Assembly: GCF_014191725.1 (NCBI RefSeq)
Contig: NZ_JACHWZ010000006.1
Span: 124,001-188,000, forward strand
Direction of reading: 5' to 3'
Source of the DNA: Microbulbifer rhizosphaerae
Lineage (GTDB): Bacteria; Pseudomonadota; Gammaproteobacteria; Pseudomonadales; Cellvibrionaceae
Length of the DNA: 64,000 nt
The position numbers and the translations under genes are program-made. Shown here piece after piece: positions 47,110 to 57,922 of the stretch (position 1 is its first letter; each line of letters starts with the position of its first letter). Under the pieces are notes generated by a model. That model was not told the DNA's origin. It saw only the letters and a program-made list of their open reading frames with translations, and ran no database searches.

Positions 47110-47352
47110 CTAAGGCTCGGCCTTTTTGATCCAGTAGATAAACTCGTCGTTTTCCTCCGCGTGCTGCACCAGTTCGTAGCCGAGGAACTGGCAGAACTTG
47201 GGCACGTCCCGCTGGGTGGAGGGATCGGTGGCCATCATTTGCAGCACCTCGCCGGGGCCCACTTTGCGCACCGCTGTGTGCAACATCATGACCGGCTCCG
47301 GGCACAGGAGGCCGCGGGCATCCAATATATGATCTGACTTCATGGGGGCCAT
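47110..47352 (-). CDS. tusA: sulfur carrier protein TusA
   Basis: The product has about 80 residues from ATG 47352 (81 in E. coli); ATG 47343 is an alternative. TusA relays persulfide sulfur for tRNA thiolation. LDARGLLCPEPVMMLH carries the persulfide Cys near residue 17, and the C-terminal half matches the family (DPSTQRDVPKFCQFLG). Confidence 0.93.
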   Translation of the reverse strand: MAPMKSDHILDARGLLCPEPVMMLHTAVRKVGPGEVLQMMATDPSTQRDVPKFCQFLGYELVQHAEENDEFIYWIKKAEP

Positions 47353-47469
47353 TGTCCGGGATTTTCCCAACACCGTCATCTTATTTGCCGCTATGCGCGG
47401 CCAATTTGCCTATCTGCGGAAGCGGTAGTCCGGCTAAAATTTCCAAATCCAAGCCAAGAAGAGTGGAAA

Positions 47470-47757
47470 ATGATTTACGTCTTGATCGAGCGGGAAATTG
47501 CCGAGGATATGGAGAGTACCTACGAGGAGACGGCGCGCCAGCTGCTGACCCGCGCCTACCGCACCGTGGGATTTATCGAGGGGCATACCTATCGCGCGCA
47601 GGACAATCCGCTGCGCCGATTTACCCTCTCCAAATGGCAGTCGACACTGCACTGGCAGCACTGGTACACCAGCGAGGAACGCCGCGCCCAGATGACACTG
47701 CTGACTCCCCTGCTGGCCGCCGAGGAGCGCATTACGATCCTGGAAAACGCAGAATAA
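47470..47757 (+). CDS. antibiotic biosynthesis monooxygenase-like (ABM) protein
   Basis: The product has 95 residues, a single dimeric alpha-beta barrel domain: IYVLIEREIAEDMESTYEE, FIEGHTYRAQDNP and LSKWQSTLHWQHWYTSEERR. Small ABM proteins handle reactive or aromatic small molecules, but many have no known substrate. Its last 26 bases overlap the convergent hydrolase gene. Confidence 0.8.
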   Translation: MIYVLIEREIAEDMESTYEETARQLLTRAYRTVGFIEGHTYRAQDNPLRRFTLSKWQSTLHWQHWYTSEERRAQMTLLTPLLAAEERITILENAE

Positions 47758-48382
47758 AGTCCGCAGCAGCAGTAGCCGCCGCCCGCCAGTGCTGCTCACG
47801 GGTAAAGCCACTGGCACGGCGCGATTTGAAATCGTGATCGCCGTCGGCCAGCCACTCGAAACGGATGGAATCCGGCAACCGGTAAGCGGCCACCTCGTCG
47901 AAATTGCCCAGGGGGTCCCGGGTTCCCTGCACAAACAGCGCCGGGCAATCCAGGGAATAGAGATGCTCGGTGCGCAGCTTGTCCGGCTTGCCTCGGGGAT
48001 GGAAGGGATAGCCCAGGCAGACCAGTCCGCCGATGCGACCCTGCTGATACTCCTCCGCGGCCAGCAGACTCGCCACCCGCCCGCCGAGGGACTTGCCGCC
48101 GATAAACAGCGGAAGCCTCTCCCTGCCGGTGGCCAGCTCACGGATCTGTTCCCGATAGCAGTCCAGCAACACTTCCATTTTGTTGGGCGGCCGTTTGCCC
48201 CCGCCGTTGCGGCGCTCGGCCATATAGGGGAACTCGAAGCGCAGCACCTCGATACCCCGTGCACAGAGACCGGCAGCAATCGCCTGCATAAATTCGCTGT
48301 CCATGGGCGCGCCGGCGCCGTGAGCGAACAGGAAACGCGCCGCGGCCTTCCCTTCCGGCCTGTCGACCAGCATTTCAGTCAT
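47732..48382 (-). CDS. alpha/beta hydrolase, Tex30/KAN family
   Basis: The product has 216 residues. FLFAHGAGAPMDSEFM near the start, nucleophile elbow GGKSLGGRVAS near residue 95, and the late GDHDFKSRR give a Ser-His style catalytic arrangement. Overlaps the YheU gene by 8 bases. Substrate unknown. Confidence 0.85.
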   Translation of the reverse strand: MTEMLVDRPEGKAAARFLFAHGAGAPMDSEFMQAIAAGLCARGIEVLRFEFPYMAERRNGGGKRPPNKMEVLLDCYREQIRELATGRERLPLFIGGKSLGGRVASLLAAEEYQQGRIGGLVCLGYPFHPRGKPDKLRTEHLYSLDCPALFVQGTRDPLGNFDEVAAYRLPDSIRFEWLADGDHDFKSRRASGFTREQHWRAAATAAADFILRFPGS

Positions 48383-48599
48383 CTATGGGAAGGTCCCGCG
48401 CCAGCACCAGGTTGACCGATTCCTCCCCCGGCTCGAACCAGATCACCACCTCGCCGGACTGCAACTGCCGGCGCAGGCTGGTCACCTTGTCCTCCAGGCT
48501 CGCCTCCCGTTCGCCGTAGTCGGTGCCGTCGCGGGTGGCATATTCCTCGAGGAGGTTCTGCAGGGTGCCGGAGTCCAGTTGTCGGTAGGGAATCTTCAT
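48375..48599 (-). CDS. yheU: YheU-family protein
   Basis: The product has 74 residues from ATG 48599. MKIPYRQLDSGTLQNLLEEY and YATRDGTDYGERE are characteristic of YheU, a small conserved gammaproteobacterial protein of unknown function. Coupled to the hydrolase gene downstream, as yheU and yheT are neighbours in E. coli. Confidence 0.9.
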   Translation of the reverse strand: MKIPYRQLDSGTLQNLLEEYATRDGTDYGEREASLEDKVTSLRRQLQSGEVVIWFEPGEESVNLVLARDLPIDD

Positions 48600-48668
48600 A
48601 GTAGTGGGGTGGCAGTGGCTAAAGATGGCTATTCTAACCACTATCCACCAACCACCGGCCACTCACTA

Positions 48669-49478
48669 TTACTCAGCGGCGGGCTTGCGGAAACGCAATG
48701 TCATACGATCGCTCTCGCCGATCGACAGGTACTTGTCCTTGTCCTGGTCGCCCAGGCGCAGTGACGGCGGCAGGGTCCACACGCCTTTCGGGTGATCGGC
48801 GGTGTCTTTCGGGTTGGCGTTGATCTCGCTGGTGGCTTCCAACTCAAAACCGGCCTTCTTCGCCAGTTCAACCACGTAGTCCTGGGTCATATAGCCGCTC
48901 TTCATCATATCCTCGCGGCTGGTGCCCGGCTTGGTCCGGTGCTCCACCACACCCAGCACACCGCCGGGCTTCAGCGCGGCAAAGAAGGTCTCGAAGGCTT
49001 TCTGTTCGTTGTCGCCACGCATCCAGTTGTGCACATTGCGGAAGGTGAGCACCGCGTCGGCGCTGCCGGCGGGCGCAATCTCGCTGCCGCCGGCGGGATC
49101 GAAGGCGGTCAGCCGGATACTGCCATAGACCTTTTTATCGGCGGCAATTTTCTTCTCGAAGGCGGTGCGGGATTTGCGAAAGTAATCGGAGCTGGTATCC
49201 GCGGGGAAGTGAGCGGCGTAGAAGGTGCCCTTTTCCATCAGGTAGGGGGCGAGAATTTCCGTGTACCAGCCGCCGCCGGGCCAGATCTCCACCACTGTCA
49301 TATTCGGTTCGATACCCAGGAATTCCAACGTCTCCGCAGGGTGGCGGTACTGGTCCCTCTCCGCATAGGCGGGAGTGCGGTGGTCACCGCCGACCGCTGA
49401 TTTCAGGCTGGCGGCCTGAGCGGTACCGACAATCATTGCGGAGCACAGTAGTGCTCCCAGCCATTTTTGCATTTTCAT
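48669..49478 (-). CDS. exported class I methyltransferase-like protein
   Basis: The product has 269 residues with a signal peptide (about 1-22, cleavage after AQA) before a Rossmann methyltransferase fold: VVEIWPGGGWYTEILAPYL as motif I (about 62-80) and VLTFRNVHNWM as motif IV-like. Such periplasmic 'methyltransferase' proteins are common in proteobacteria; SAM is not normally found there, so enzyme activity is uncertain. Confidence 0.85.
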   Translation of the reverse strand: MKMQKWLGALLCSAMIVGTAQAASLKSAVGGDHRTPAYAERDQYRHPAETLEFLGIEPNMTVVEIWPGGGWYTEILAPYLMEKGTFYAAHFPADTSSDYFRKSRTAFEKKIAADKKVYGSIRLTAFDPAGGSEIAPAGSADAVLTFRNVHNWMRGDNEQKAFETFFAALKPGGVLGVVEHRTKPGTSREDMMKSGYMTQDYVVELAKKAGFELEATSEINANPKDTADHPKGVWTLPPSLRLGDQDKDKYLSIGESDRMTLRFRKPAAE

Positions 49479-49498
49479 AGAGTCTCCGTTTTTATTGA

Positions 49499-49615
49499 TT
49501 ATGAATCCAGCTTCGATTCCACACTGTCGATCTTATCCTGCAGGGACTGCGTGCGGTCGGTACGGGTTCCCAGTTTCAGGCAGCCCGATGGAGTTATCAG
49601 GTAAAGCGCCAGTCG
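49499..49615 (-). other. possible short peptide gene without a normal start
   Basis: A minus-strand frame reads LALYLITPSGCLKLGTRTDR and then SLQDKIDSVESKLDS before TAA at 49499. It has a hydrophobic start, a Cys, and a coiled-coil-like end, which resembles a small lipoprotein. However, the frame is closed by TAG just before, with no ATG, GTG or TTG. It could be a decayed gene. Confidence 0.3.
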
Positions 49616-49663
49616 CTACAATGCAGCACAGTGTAACCACACCCCGCAGCTAAGGAATACCCC

Positions 49664-50197
49664 ATGCAACAGCATCTCGTAATCTCCCTGATCAGCGATG
49701 ACAAGCCCGGCGTAGTCGAGAAACTCTCCGCCGCGGTGGCGGAAAACGGCGGCAACTGGGAGGACAGCCGCATGGCGCACTTCGCCGGCAAGTTCGCCGG
49801 TATCCTGCGCGTCAGCGTGCCCGCGGACGCCTGTCAGGGGCTGCGGGAAGCCCTGGAAGCTCTCGCCGATGAAGGTTACAGGATTCAGGTCGAGGAGTCG
49901 CTGGCGGTGGCAGGTGGCCCCCTCCAGATCCTGAAGCTGAAACTGGTGGGCAACGACCGCCCCGGTATTGTGCGGGAGATCTCCCGCGCCCTGGCCGCGC
50001 GCCAGATCAATATGGAGCAGTTGGAAACCGGCTGCAGCAGTGTGCCCGGCAGCGGCGAGCCGCTGTTTACCGCCGAATGCACAATCGGCGTGGCGGAGGA
50101 TATGGATCTCGACGGCCTGCGCGACGAACTGGACGAGATCGCCGACGAACTGGGGGTGGAGATCGACTGCGAGGAGACTTCGCCCCCGCAACTGTGA
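49664..50197 (+). CDS. gcvR: glycine cleavage system regulator GcvR-like
   Basis: The product has 177 residues: two ACT domains (about 3-75 and 90-170), the GcvR layout, with LVISLISDDKPGVVEKL and LKLVGNDRPGIVREIS. In E. coli GcvR binds GcvA to repress the glycine cleavage operon. TAAGGA ribosome-binding site. No gcv genes lie in this window. Confidence 0.85.
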   Translation: MQQHLVISLISDDKPGVVEKLSAAVAENGGNWEDSRMAHFAGKFAGILRVSVPADACQGLREALEALADEGYRIQVEESLAVAGGPLQILKLKLVGNDRPGIVREISRALAARQINMEQLETGCSSVPGSGEPLFTAECTIGVAEDMDLDGLRDELDEIADELGVEIDCEETSPPQL

Positions 50198-50280
50198 AAT
50201 AATCCGCGCCGATTTACGGGGGGTCCACTCCCCGTCCTGGCCACCAAATCAGAGCCTGTTTGAAGTCTTCAGTCATCGAT

Positions 50281-50498
50281 ACTCAGTGCCGGGGCCGGGT
50301 ACGGTGCCTCTTTCCGGGACACGGGCTGGGCGCCCCCCTTAAATACGTCCCTGTACGCTCTCCACGGCCATCCCTGGCCGCAGACAAAGCGGCAGGATTG
50401 CCGTTTTGGACGCCGGAGGAGCCCGCAGGGCGAGGGCCATGGATGGCCCAAGTCAACGTCCCGGAAAAAGGCCCCGCACCCGGCCTGATAACTCAGTG
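50281..50498. repeat. MITE-like inverted-repeat element
   Basis: Arms CCGGGTACGGTGCCTCTTTC-CGGGAC (from about 50296) and GTCCCGGAAAAAGGCCCC-GCACCCGG (from about 50458) are inverted with few mismatches, and both outer ends carry ACTCAGTG. The centre has smaller hairpins (GGCCATCCCTGGCC). It fills the gap between gcvR and trmL. Its interior matches 14365-14415. Confidence 0.65.
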
Positions 50499-50527
50499 CA
50501 AGATTCCAAACAGGCGCTCAGGGCTCC

Positions 50528-50992
50528 ATGTTCAAAATCGTCCTCTATCAACCGGAAATCGCCCCAAACACCGGCAATATCATCCGCCTCTGCGCCAATA
50601 CCGGCGCCGAGCTGCACCTGATTGAGCCGCTGGGCTTCGCCATGGACGACAAGCGGCTGCGCCGCGCCGGGCTGGATTACCGCGAGTACAGCCGTGTGGA
50701 ACGCCACCGGGACTGGCAGGCCTTTGTGGATGCGGAGCAACCCGCGCGGGTGCTGGCGCTGTCCACCAAGGGCCGTCGGAACCACGCGGAAATAGATTAC
50801 CGGCCCGGCGACGTTATCGTCTTCGGCCCCGAGACCCGCGGCCTGCCGGCGGAATTCCTCGCCCGCGTGGGCGCGGAGCACACACTGCGCATCCCCATGC
50901 GCGCCGACAGCCGCAGCCTCAACCTCTCCAACGCCGCCGCCGTGGTCGTCTACGAAGCCTGGCGGCAACTGGGATTTCCCGAAGCGCAATAA
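50528..50992 (+). CDS. trmL: tRNA (cytidine(34)-2'-O)-methyltransferase TrmL
   Basis: The product has 154 residues. SPOUT/SpoU family knot methyltransferase for the wobble base of certain Leu tRNAs: [52 protein letters not shown] and [19 protein letters not shown] are all present. Confidence 0.95.
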   Translation: MFKIVLYQPEIAPNTGNIIRLCANTGAELHLIEPLGFAMDDKRLRRAGLDYREYSRVERHRDWQAFVDAEQPARVLALSTKGRRNHAEIDYRPGDVIVFGPETRGLPAEFLARVGAEHTLRIPMRADSRSLNLSNAAAVVVYEAWRQLGFPEAQ

Positions 50993-51001
50993 AGACTGAC
51001 C

Positions 51002-51526
51002 ATGCACGCACCGATCGGACTCTTTTACGGCTCCAGCACCTGCTACACAGAAATGGCCGCGGAGAAAATCCGCGAGCGCCTCGGCGCCGAGTGGGTGGAC
51101 CTGCACAATATCGCCGACGGCGATATCGCCGCAGTGGAGAACTACGACTTCCTGATTTTCGGTATCCCCACCTGGGATTACGGCGAACTGCAGGAGGACT
51201 GGGAAAACTGCTGGGACGAGCTGGCCCTGCTCGACCTGCACGGCAAGACAGCGGCCCTGTTCGGCCTCGGCGACCAGGAGGGCTATCCGCAGTGGTTCCA
51301 GGACGCTCTCGGCTACCTGCATGCGCAGGTGGTGACCCTGGGCGCCCGGGCGGTGGGCTACTGGCCCGCGGAGGGTTACCAGTTCGAGGAATCCAAGGGA
51401 CTGACGGAGGACGGCAGCCGGTTTGTCGGCCTGGCCCTGGACGAGGAAAACGAGTTCGAGCTCTCCGACGAGCGCATCGACCAGTGGTGTGCCCAGGTGA
51501 TGCGCGAGTTCGGCTTGAGCCAGTGA
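51002..51526 (+). CDS. fldB: flavodoxin FldB
   Basis: The product has 174 residues, a long-chain flavodoxin. FMN phosphate loop [12 protein letters not shown], then [20 protein letters not shown] and [18 protein letters not shown]. Low-potential electron carrier. Its stop overlaps the mnmC start (GTGA). Confidence 0.92.
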   Translation: MHAPIGLFYGSSTCYTEMAAEKIRERLGAEWVDLHNIADGDIAAVENYDFLIFGIPTWDYGELQEDWENCWDELALLDLHGKTAALFGLGDQEGYPQWFQDALGYLHAQVVTLGARAVGYWPAEGYQFEESKGLTEDGSRFVGLALDEENEFELSDERIDQWCAQVMREFGLSQ

Positions 51527-53688
51527 GCAAAGACAAACTTCACGCGGATATCGAGTGGCGCGACGACGGCCAGCCCCTTTCCCGCGCCTTTGACGATATC
51601 TACTTCTCCAGCAGCTCTTCTCCGCAAGAGGGCCTGGAAGAGAGCCGCTACGTCTTCCTGCAACAGAACCGGCTGCCCGAGCGCTGGGCGGAGCTGCCGA
51701 AAGGCGCCGTTTTTACCATCGGCGAAACCGGCTTCGGCACCGGCCTGAATTTCCTCGCCGCCTGGCAGCTGTGGCTGGACACAGCGCCAACAAGCGCCCG
51801 CCTGCATTTCATCTCGGTGGAAAAATACCCCCTCCACAGCGCAGACCTGCAACGCGCCCTCGATCTCTGGCCGCAGCTTCAGCCGCTGGCCGGGCAGTTG
51901 TTGCGGGATTACCCGCCCCTGCTCGCCGCCGGTGTGCACCGGCTGCACTTCGAGCGTATCTGCCTGACCCTGGTGATCGGCGAGGCCAGCGCAGCGCTCC
52001 GCTCCCTCTGCCTGGAGGACGAGCGCAGCGACCGGCTTGTCGACGCCTGGTTCCTGGACGGTTTCGCGCCGGCCAAGAATCCGGCCATGTGGACACCGGA
52101 ACTGTTCGGGAATATGGCCGCGCTCAGCAAACCGGGAGCCACTTTCGCCACCTTTACCTGCGCGGGCCTGGTCAAGCGCGGATTGAAGGACGCCGGTTTT
52201 GGGCTGGAGAAGGTACCCGGTTACGGGCGCAAGCGGGAGATGTTGCGGGGTGTACTGGAAAAAACCGGGCCTGCCGAAATTACTTCCACTCCCTGGCATT
52301 TGCCAGACAGCGAGTCCGATCGCGGCCAACGGCCGCTCCTACAGCCTGTTCCCCCCCTTGTAGGAGCGGTCCGGCCGGGAGCGGTCCGGCCGGGAGCGGC
52401 CGCTGGCCGCGAACCGTCCTCACAGCAGACCATCGCCGTTATCGGCGCCGGCATCTCCGGCGCCACCGCCGCCCGCGCCCTGGCGGAACGCGGCCGGAAG
52501 GTCAGGGTTTTCGAGCAGGGCCCGGAGCCCGGCAGCGGGGCCTCCGGCAATGACCAGGGCATCCTCTACGCCAAACTGTCTCCCAAGCCCGGCCCCAACG
52601 GCGACTTCAACCTCCACGCGCTGCTGTTCGCGCTGCGCTACTACCGCAATTACTGCGCGGATGCGGCGCATTTCTGCGGCCTGCTGCAACTGGCGCAGAG
52701 CGACAAAGAGCGGGAGTTGCAGCGGCAGGTCGCCGCGTGGCTCGACTTTCACCGGGCCGGGGAGCTGGCCCGGGCCGTGGACGCAGTCGAAGCCGGCAGA
52801 ATCGCCGGCCTGCCACTGGATTTCGGCGGATTGTATTTCCCCTCCGCCGGCTGGCTGGAACCGCAAAAAGTCTGCGCGACGCTGCTGCGGCACGAAAATA
52901 TCGAACTGCATTGCAATACGGCAATCGAGGAACTGCAGCAACGAGAAAACGGGTGGTTGCTGAAAACCTGTAGGAGCGGCCGCTCCCGGCCGGACCGCTC
53001 CCGGCCGGACCGCTCCCGGCCGGACCGCTCCTACATCGATAACGAAGAATTTTCAGCAGACGCGGTGGTTGTCTGCACCGCCAACGGTATGACACAGTTT
53101 GCTCAAACCAGTCCCCTGCCCCTCCGCCCCATTCGCGGCCAGGTTTCCAGCGCGGCCGCAGGCCAACAGTCGCAGAAGCTCGAAACCGTGCTCTGCGGCG
53201 AGGGTTATCTGGCCCCCGCTTTTCACGGCCGCCACACCTTCGGTGCCACTTTCAAGTTAAAGGAAACACAGACCGAATTGCGCGAATCGGAGCACCGGGA
53301 AAACCTGGCCAACCTGGCCGAGCTGCTGCCACAGATAGCCGGGGAGTTTTCCACCGGCCCGATGCAGGGCCGCGCCGCGGTGCGCGCCGCCACCCCCGAT
53401 TACCTGCCGGTGACCGGGCCTGTGCCCGACTGGGAATCACTAAACAACACCTACGCGGCACTGGGAAAAAACCGCAAACAGCTGATCGCGCAGACCGCCG
53501 ACTACCAGCGGAACCTGTTCGTCCTCGGCGGACTGGGTTCCCGCGGATTCACCTATGCGCCGCTGACGGCGGAGGTGCTCACCGCCTGGCTGTGCGGGGA
53601 AGTGATGCCGGTCAGTTGCGATCTGGTAAAGGCACTGCACCCGGCGCGCTTTGCCATTCGCGCCCTGGGCAAAAAGAAGGGAAATTGA
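51523..53688 (+). CDS. mnmC: bifunctional tRNA modification enzyme MnmC with two in-frame repeats
   Basis: The product has 721 residues from GTG 51523; the E. coli enzyme has 668. The N-terminal domain (about 1-255, [16 protein letters not shown]) methylates nm5U34 and the C-terminal FAD oxidase (from about 305, [19 protein letters not shown]) removes the carboxymethyl group. The excess length is due to two REP elements read in frame: about residues 265-297 in the linker, and about 483-504 (RSRPD repeated three times) inside the oxidase domain. Both catalytic cores look intact. Confidence 0.93.
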   Translation: MSKDKLHADIEWRDDGQPLSRAFDDIYFSSSSSPQEGLEESRYVFLQQNRLPERWAELPKGAVFTIGETGFGTGLNFLAAWQLWLDTAPTSARLHFISVEKYPLHSADLQRALDLWPQLQPLAGQLLRDYPPLLAAGVHRLHFERICLTLVIGEASAALRSLCLEDERSDRLVDAWFLDGFAPAKNPAMWTPELFGNMAALSKPGATFATFTCAGLVKRGLKDAGFGLEKVPGYGRKREMLRGVLEKTGPAEITSTPWHLPDSESDRGQRPLLQPVPPLVGAVRPGAVRPGAAAGREPSSQQTIAVIGAGISGATAARALAERGRKVRVFEQGPEPGSGASGNDQGILYAKLSPKPGPNGDFNLHALLFALRYYRNYCADAAHFCGLLQLAQSDKERELQRQVAAWLDFHRAGELARAVDAVEAGRIAGLPLDFGGLYFPSAGWLEPQKVCATLLRHENIELHCNTAIEELQQRENGWLLKTCRSGRSRPDRSRPDRSRPDRSYIDNEEFSADAVVVCTANGMTQFAQTSPLPLRPIRGQVSSAAAGQQSQKLETVLCGEGYLAPAFHGRHTFGATFKLKETQTELRESEHRENLANLAELLPQIAGEFSTGPMQGRAAVRAATPDYLPVTGPVPDWESLNNTYAALGKNRKQLIAQTADYQRNLFVLGGLGSRGFTYAPLTAEVLTAWLCGEVMPVSCDLVKALHPARFAIRALGKKKGN
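52316..52413. repeat. composite REP in the mnmC linker
   Basis: CGATCGCGGCCAACGGCCGC..TCCTACA, then TGTAGGAGCGGTCCGGCCGG with a 15-base unit (GAGCGGTCCGGCCGG) present twice, then GAGCGGCCGCTGGCCGCG. It is translated in frame. Confidence 0.9.
52969..53035. repeat. composite REP in the mnmC oxidase domain
   Basis: TGTAGGAGCGGC, then CGCTCCCGGCCGGAC three times (15-base unit, 5 codons), then CGCTCCTACA. The unit is the reverse complement of the one at 52316-52413. In frame; encodes RSRPD repeats. Confidence 0.92.
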
Positions 53689-53696
53689 ACTTCCCC

Positions 53697-53722
53697 TGTA
53701 GGAGCGGCCGTTGGCCGCGATC
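53697..53722. repeat. single REP palindrome, family A
   Basis: TGTAGGAGCGGCCGTTGGCC then GCGATC, 9 bases after the mnmC stop codon, between convergent mnmC and DUF502 genes. Confidence 0.85.
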
Positions 53723-53761
53723 AATAGTGGGTCGGAGTGGTGGAAGACCTCCCCCGCACCG

Positions 53762-54382
53762 TCAAGCCTCCGGTGCGGTCGAGGCCAGCAAACTGCCGCT
53801 GCCGGAACCGCAGGCCACAATCGACTTCATCGCCGCCTCCACGGTCACATTGGGCAGGATCTCAACACAGTCCGCCGGCACATGGAACACGAAACCGGAA
53901 GTGGGCACCGGCGCTGTGGGCACGTACACGGTGTAGTCGCCATTGGCGTGCCGGGAGGTGACGATGGCGGTGACTGAAAGCGGGTTGTCGGCGCCGTGAA
54001 TGCGCACCCGCGCCACCGGCCCGGACAGCACCCCCTCGCCACCGCCACCGATAAACTGCAGCACCAGGTCCTTGATGGTACTGTAGCCGGGCGCCAGGCG
54101 GCTCAGCCACCGGTCCACTTGATTGTGCATCCAGCGCCCCACCCCAGTCTTGACGACCAGCCCGATCAGGAAGCAGCCGCCGAGAATCAGCCCTATCACC
54201 GCCAGCTGGGCGAGGGTATCCTTGATCGTCGTGTGGGTTTCCATCCATTGGGTGGCCGGCGCCACCAGTTCGCTGATCTGGCCAAACAGCCATTGGAACA
54301 GCAGAATGAAAATAGCGATGGGCAGCACCACCGCCAGCCCGCCCAAAAGGGTCAAGGTGATAAAGGTTTTTACTCTGGTCAT
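53762..54382 (-). CDS. DUF502 membrane protein
   Basis: The product has 206 residues. Two N-terminal membrane segments (about 7-33 and 58-80) then a soluble part with PGYSTIKDLVLQFIG and YTVYVPTAPVPTSGFVFHVP, the DUF502 signature. Role unknown; inner membrane. Divergent from the glutaminyl cyclase gene, 9 bases apart. Confidence 0.9.
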   Translation of the reverse strand: MTRVKTFITLTLLGGLAVVLPIAIFILLFQWLFGQISELVAPATQWMETHTTIKDTLAQLAVIGLILGGCFLIGLVVKTGVGRWMHNQVDRWLSRLAPGYSTIKDLVLQFIGGGGEGVLSGPVARVRIHGADNPLSVTAIVTSRHANGDYTVYVPTAPVPTSGFVFHVPADCVEILPNVTVEAAMKSIVACGSGSGSLLASTAPEA

Positions 54383-54391
54383 AATTTTCCA

Positions 54392-55240
54392 ATGCGAATA
54401 CTGAAAGCACTGTTGCTGGCGCTGGCGCCCGTTGCGGCCCTGGCCGCGGCGGCTCCGCTGCCGGAAACCCCGTTCGAACTGCTGGGTGAGCGCAGCCGCC
54501 CGGCGGATCGCTTTACCCAGGGTCTCTATTTCGACGGCGAGCGCTGGTGGGAGAGCAGCGGGCTCTACCGGCGCTCCTGGCTGGCCGAGTATACCGACCC
54601 CGGCGGCAATCCCCTAAGGCGCAAATGGCTGGCTGAGAACCGCTTCGCAGAGGGCCTGGCGGTGCACGGCGACAAACTGTACCTGCTCACTTACAGGGCC
54701 GGCGAACTGCAGGTCTATCGCCGCAAAGACCTCGCCCCCGTGAACAAACTGGGTTACTCGGGCGAAGGCTGGGGGCTCGCCAGCGACGGCGAGCAGCTGA
54801 TTATGAGCGACGGCTCCGACGAACTCACCTTTCGCAACCCGGACACCTTCGAAGTCGAGCGGCGCTTAAAAGTGCACGGCGGCGGGGAGGAGTGGACGCG
54901 CCTGAACGAACTGGAATATGTGCGGGGGCTGATCTGGGCCAACATCTGGCAGGACTCGCGCATCATCGCCATCGATCCCGCCAGCGGCGAAGTGCGCGGG
55001 CTGGTCGACCTGCGATCCCTGGCGCCGGAGAGTCGCCACCCGGACGTTGTCGCCAACGGCATCGCCTGGGATGAAAAGCGCAACGGGCTCTGGGTGACGG
55101 GGAAATACTGGCCGAAGCTCTACCTGATTCGACCCCAGGGCCTGGGATTTGATGCCCCGGGAACGCGGAGCTCCAGCTCCGCATCAGGGGCGGAGCTGGA
55201 GCTCCGCGTTCCCGGCATCAGCCCCGATAAACATCGATAA
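54392..55240 (+). CDS. glutaminyl-peptide cyclotransferase, exported
   Basis: The product has 282 residues. Signal peptide (about 1-21), then the bacterial/plant-type five-bladed propeller: RFTQGLYFDGERWWESSGLY, EGLAVHGDKLYLLTY, GEGWGLASDGEQLIMSDGS, LNELEYVRGLIWANIW and GIAWDEKRNGLWVTGKYWPKLY. It forms pyroglutamate at peptide N-termini. The last 26 or so residues (APGTRSSSSASGAELELRVP..) are encoded by a palindrome that begins just after the conserved fold. Confidence 0.9.
   Translation: MRILKALLLALAPVAALAAAAPLPETPFELLGERSRPADRFTQGLYFDGERWWESSGLYRRSWLAEYTDPGGNPLRRKWLAENRFAEGLAVHGDKLYLLTYRAGELQVYRRKDLAPVNKLGYSGEGWGLASDGEQLIMSDGSDELTFRNPDTFEVERRLKVHGGGEEWTRLNELEYVRGLIWANIWQDSRIIAIDPASGEVRGLVDLRSLAPESRHPDVVANGIAWDEKRNGLWVTGKYWPKLYLIRPQGLGFDAPGTRSSSSASGAELELRVPGISPDKHR
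55151..55219. repeat. GGAGCTGGAGCTCC palindrome encoding a protein C-terminus
   Basis: GGGAACGCGGAGCTCCAGCT..CCGC and GCGG..AGCTGGAGCTCCGCGTTCCC are arms of about 30 bases with outer GATGCC/GGCATC. It lies within the 3' end of the cyclotransferase gene and touches the convergent lipoprotein gene. Related hairpin at 16245-16262. Confidence 0.88.
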
Positions 55241-55646
55241 CAGTCAGCACCCCGCCGCCGCGCACCAGTTCGAGTGCCTCCCCGGAGATCTGCAGGCGGA
55301 AGCCGTGGCCCTGCGGCTGCAGGCTGACGCCTTCGGGACCATTGGCGCCGTCGTAGAGCTGCTTATTGTCACCGTCGCCCCCCAACCACTGCACTCCTTC
55401 CACCCGGCGCATTCCGGGCAGATGCAAAGTCAGGACCTGTAGGTCCGCCGGCAGCGGGCGCAGCTCCACCCGCGCGATACCACTGGCAGTGGCGACAGAG
55501 AAAGACAGTTGATTTTTCGGCGCCGGTTGCCAGCCGAGATGGGTGTCCGCCAGGGCGGACTGCACCAGGGAGTGACGGGGCGCCGTGGTCGCGCATCCGG
55601 CGAGACCAACTGCCAACAGCAAAGAGAGTGTTATCGGGGCACGCAT
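55218..55646 (-). CDS. hypothetical lipoprotein
   Basis: The product has 142 residues from ATG 55646 (GGATAA upstream). Signal II with lipobox LAGC (Cys near residue 18), so it is probably anchored in a membrane. The mature part is beta-rich with no recognised domain. The 3' end overlaps the convergent cyclotransferase by 23 bases. Confidence 0.75.
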   Translation of the reverse strand: MRAPITLSLLLAVGLAGCATTAPRHSLVQSALADTHLGWQPAPKNQLSFSVATASGIARVELRPLPADLQVLTLHLPGMRRVEGVQWLGGDGDNKQLYDGANGPEGVSLQPQGHGFRLQISGEALELVRGGGVLTVIDVYRG

Positions 55647-55753
55647 AGCGTTATCCATGCTATGACTATGGTCCGCCGATTATAGGTGCTCTCTTTTGTT
55701 CCAGAAGGAAAACGGCGACAAAATTGTGAAGGGGTTCCATTGCCCTTTCTCTT

Positions 55754-55843
55754 TGTAGGAGCGGCGGGGCGGCCATCCGCCCATGGCCGCGATCGGCCTC
55801 GCTACCTAGTAAATGCCGATCGCGGCCAGCGGCCGCTCCTACA
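55754..55843. repeat. paired REP palindrome, family A
   Basis: TGTAGGAGCGGCGGGGCGGC (variant left arm) to GGCCAGCGGCCGCTCCTACA. Lies 58 bases upstream of recQ. No other gene in 55647-55901. Confidence 0.88.
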
Positions 55844-55901
55844 GGGTAATAACCCGCAAACATCGCCAGCTCCCGCCACCAAAACGTTATACTCCACCCC
55901 C

Positions 55902-57737
<1,836 letters not shown>

Positions 57738-57775
57738 TATATTTAACGCACGGCAAAGCTTCCCGCTTTGGTCCC

Positions 57776-57868
57776 CCTCTCCCGCTTGCGGGGGAGGGGC
57801 TGGGGGAGGGGGCTCCCAGCAACGCCTTCCCCTCTCCCCCAACCCCTCTCCCCGGAGGGGAGAGGGGA
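57776..57868. repeat. CTCTCCC-rich palindrome after recQ
   Basis: CCCTCTCCCGCTTGCGGGGG, AGGGGCTGGGGGAGGGGG and CCCCTCTCCCCCAACCCCTC, CCCCGGAGGGGAGAGGGG form nested stems. Similar sequence is found at 20880-20950. It could end recQ transcription. Confidence 0.75.
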
Positions 57869-57903
57869 GCGAACACATCCCAGTCATTCGAGTCTATAAC
57901 CGA

Positions 57904-57922
57904 ACAATCATTCGACTATTGT
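57904..57922 (+). promoter_or_regulatory. ACAAT-N9-ATTGT operator-like palindrome
   Basis: ACAATCATTCGACTATTGT overlaps the -35 box of the predicted promoter, a position fit for a repressor. The regulator is not in the window. Confidence 0.45.

Noticed and set aside
51091-51522. Upstream extension of mnmC
   Set aside because: Alternative frame of fldB; GTG 51523 gives the normal start and the usual 4-base overlap.
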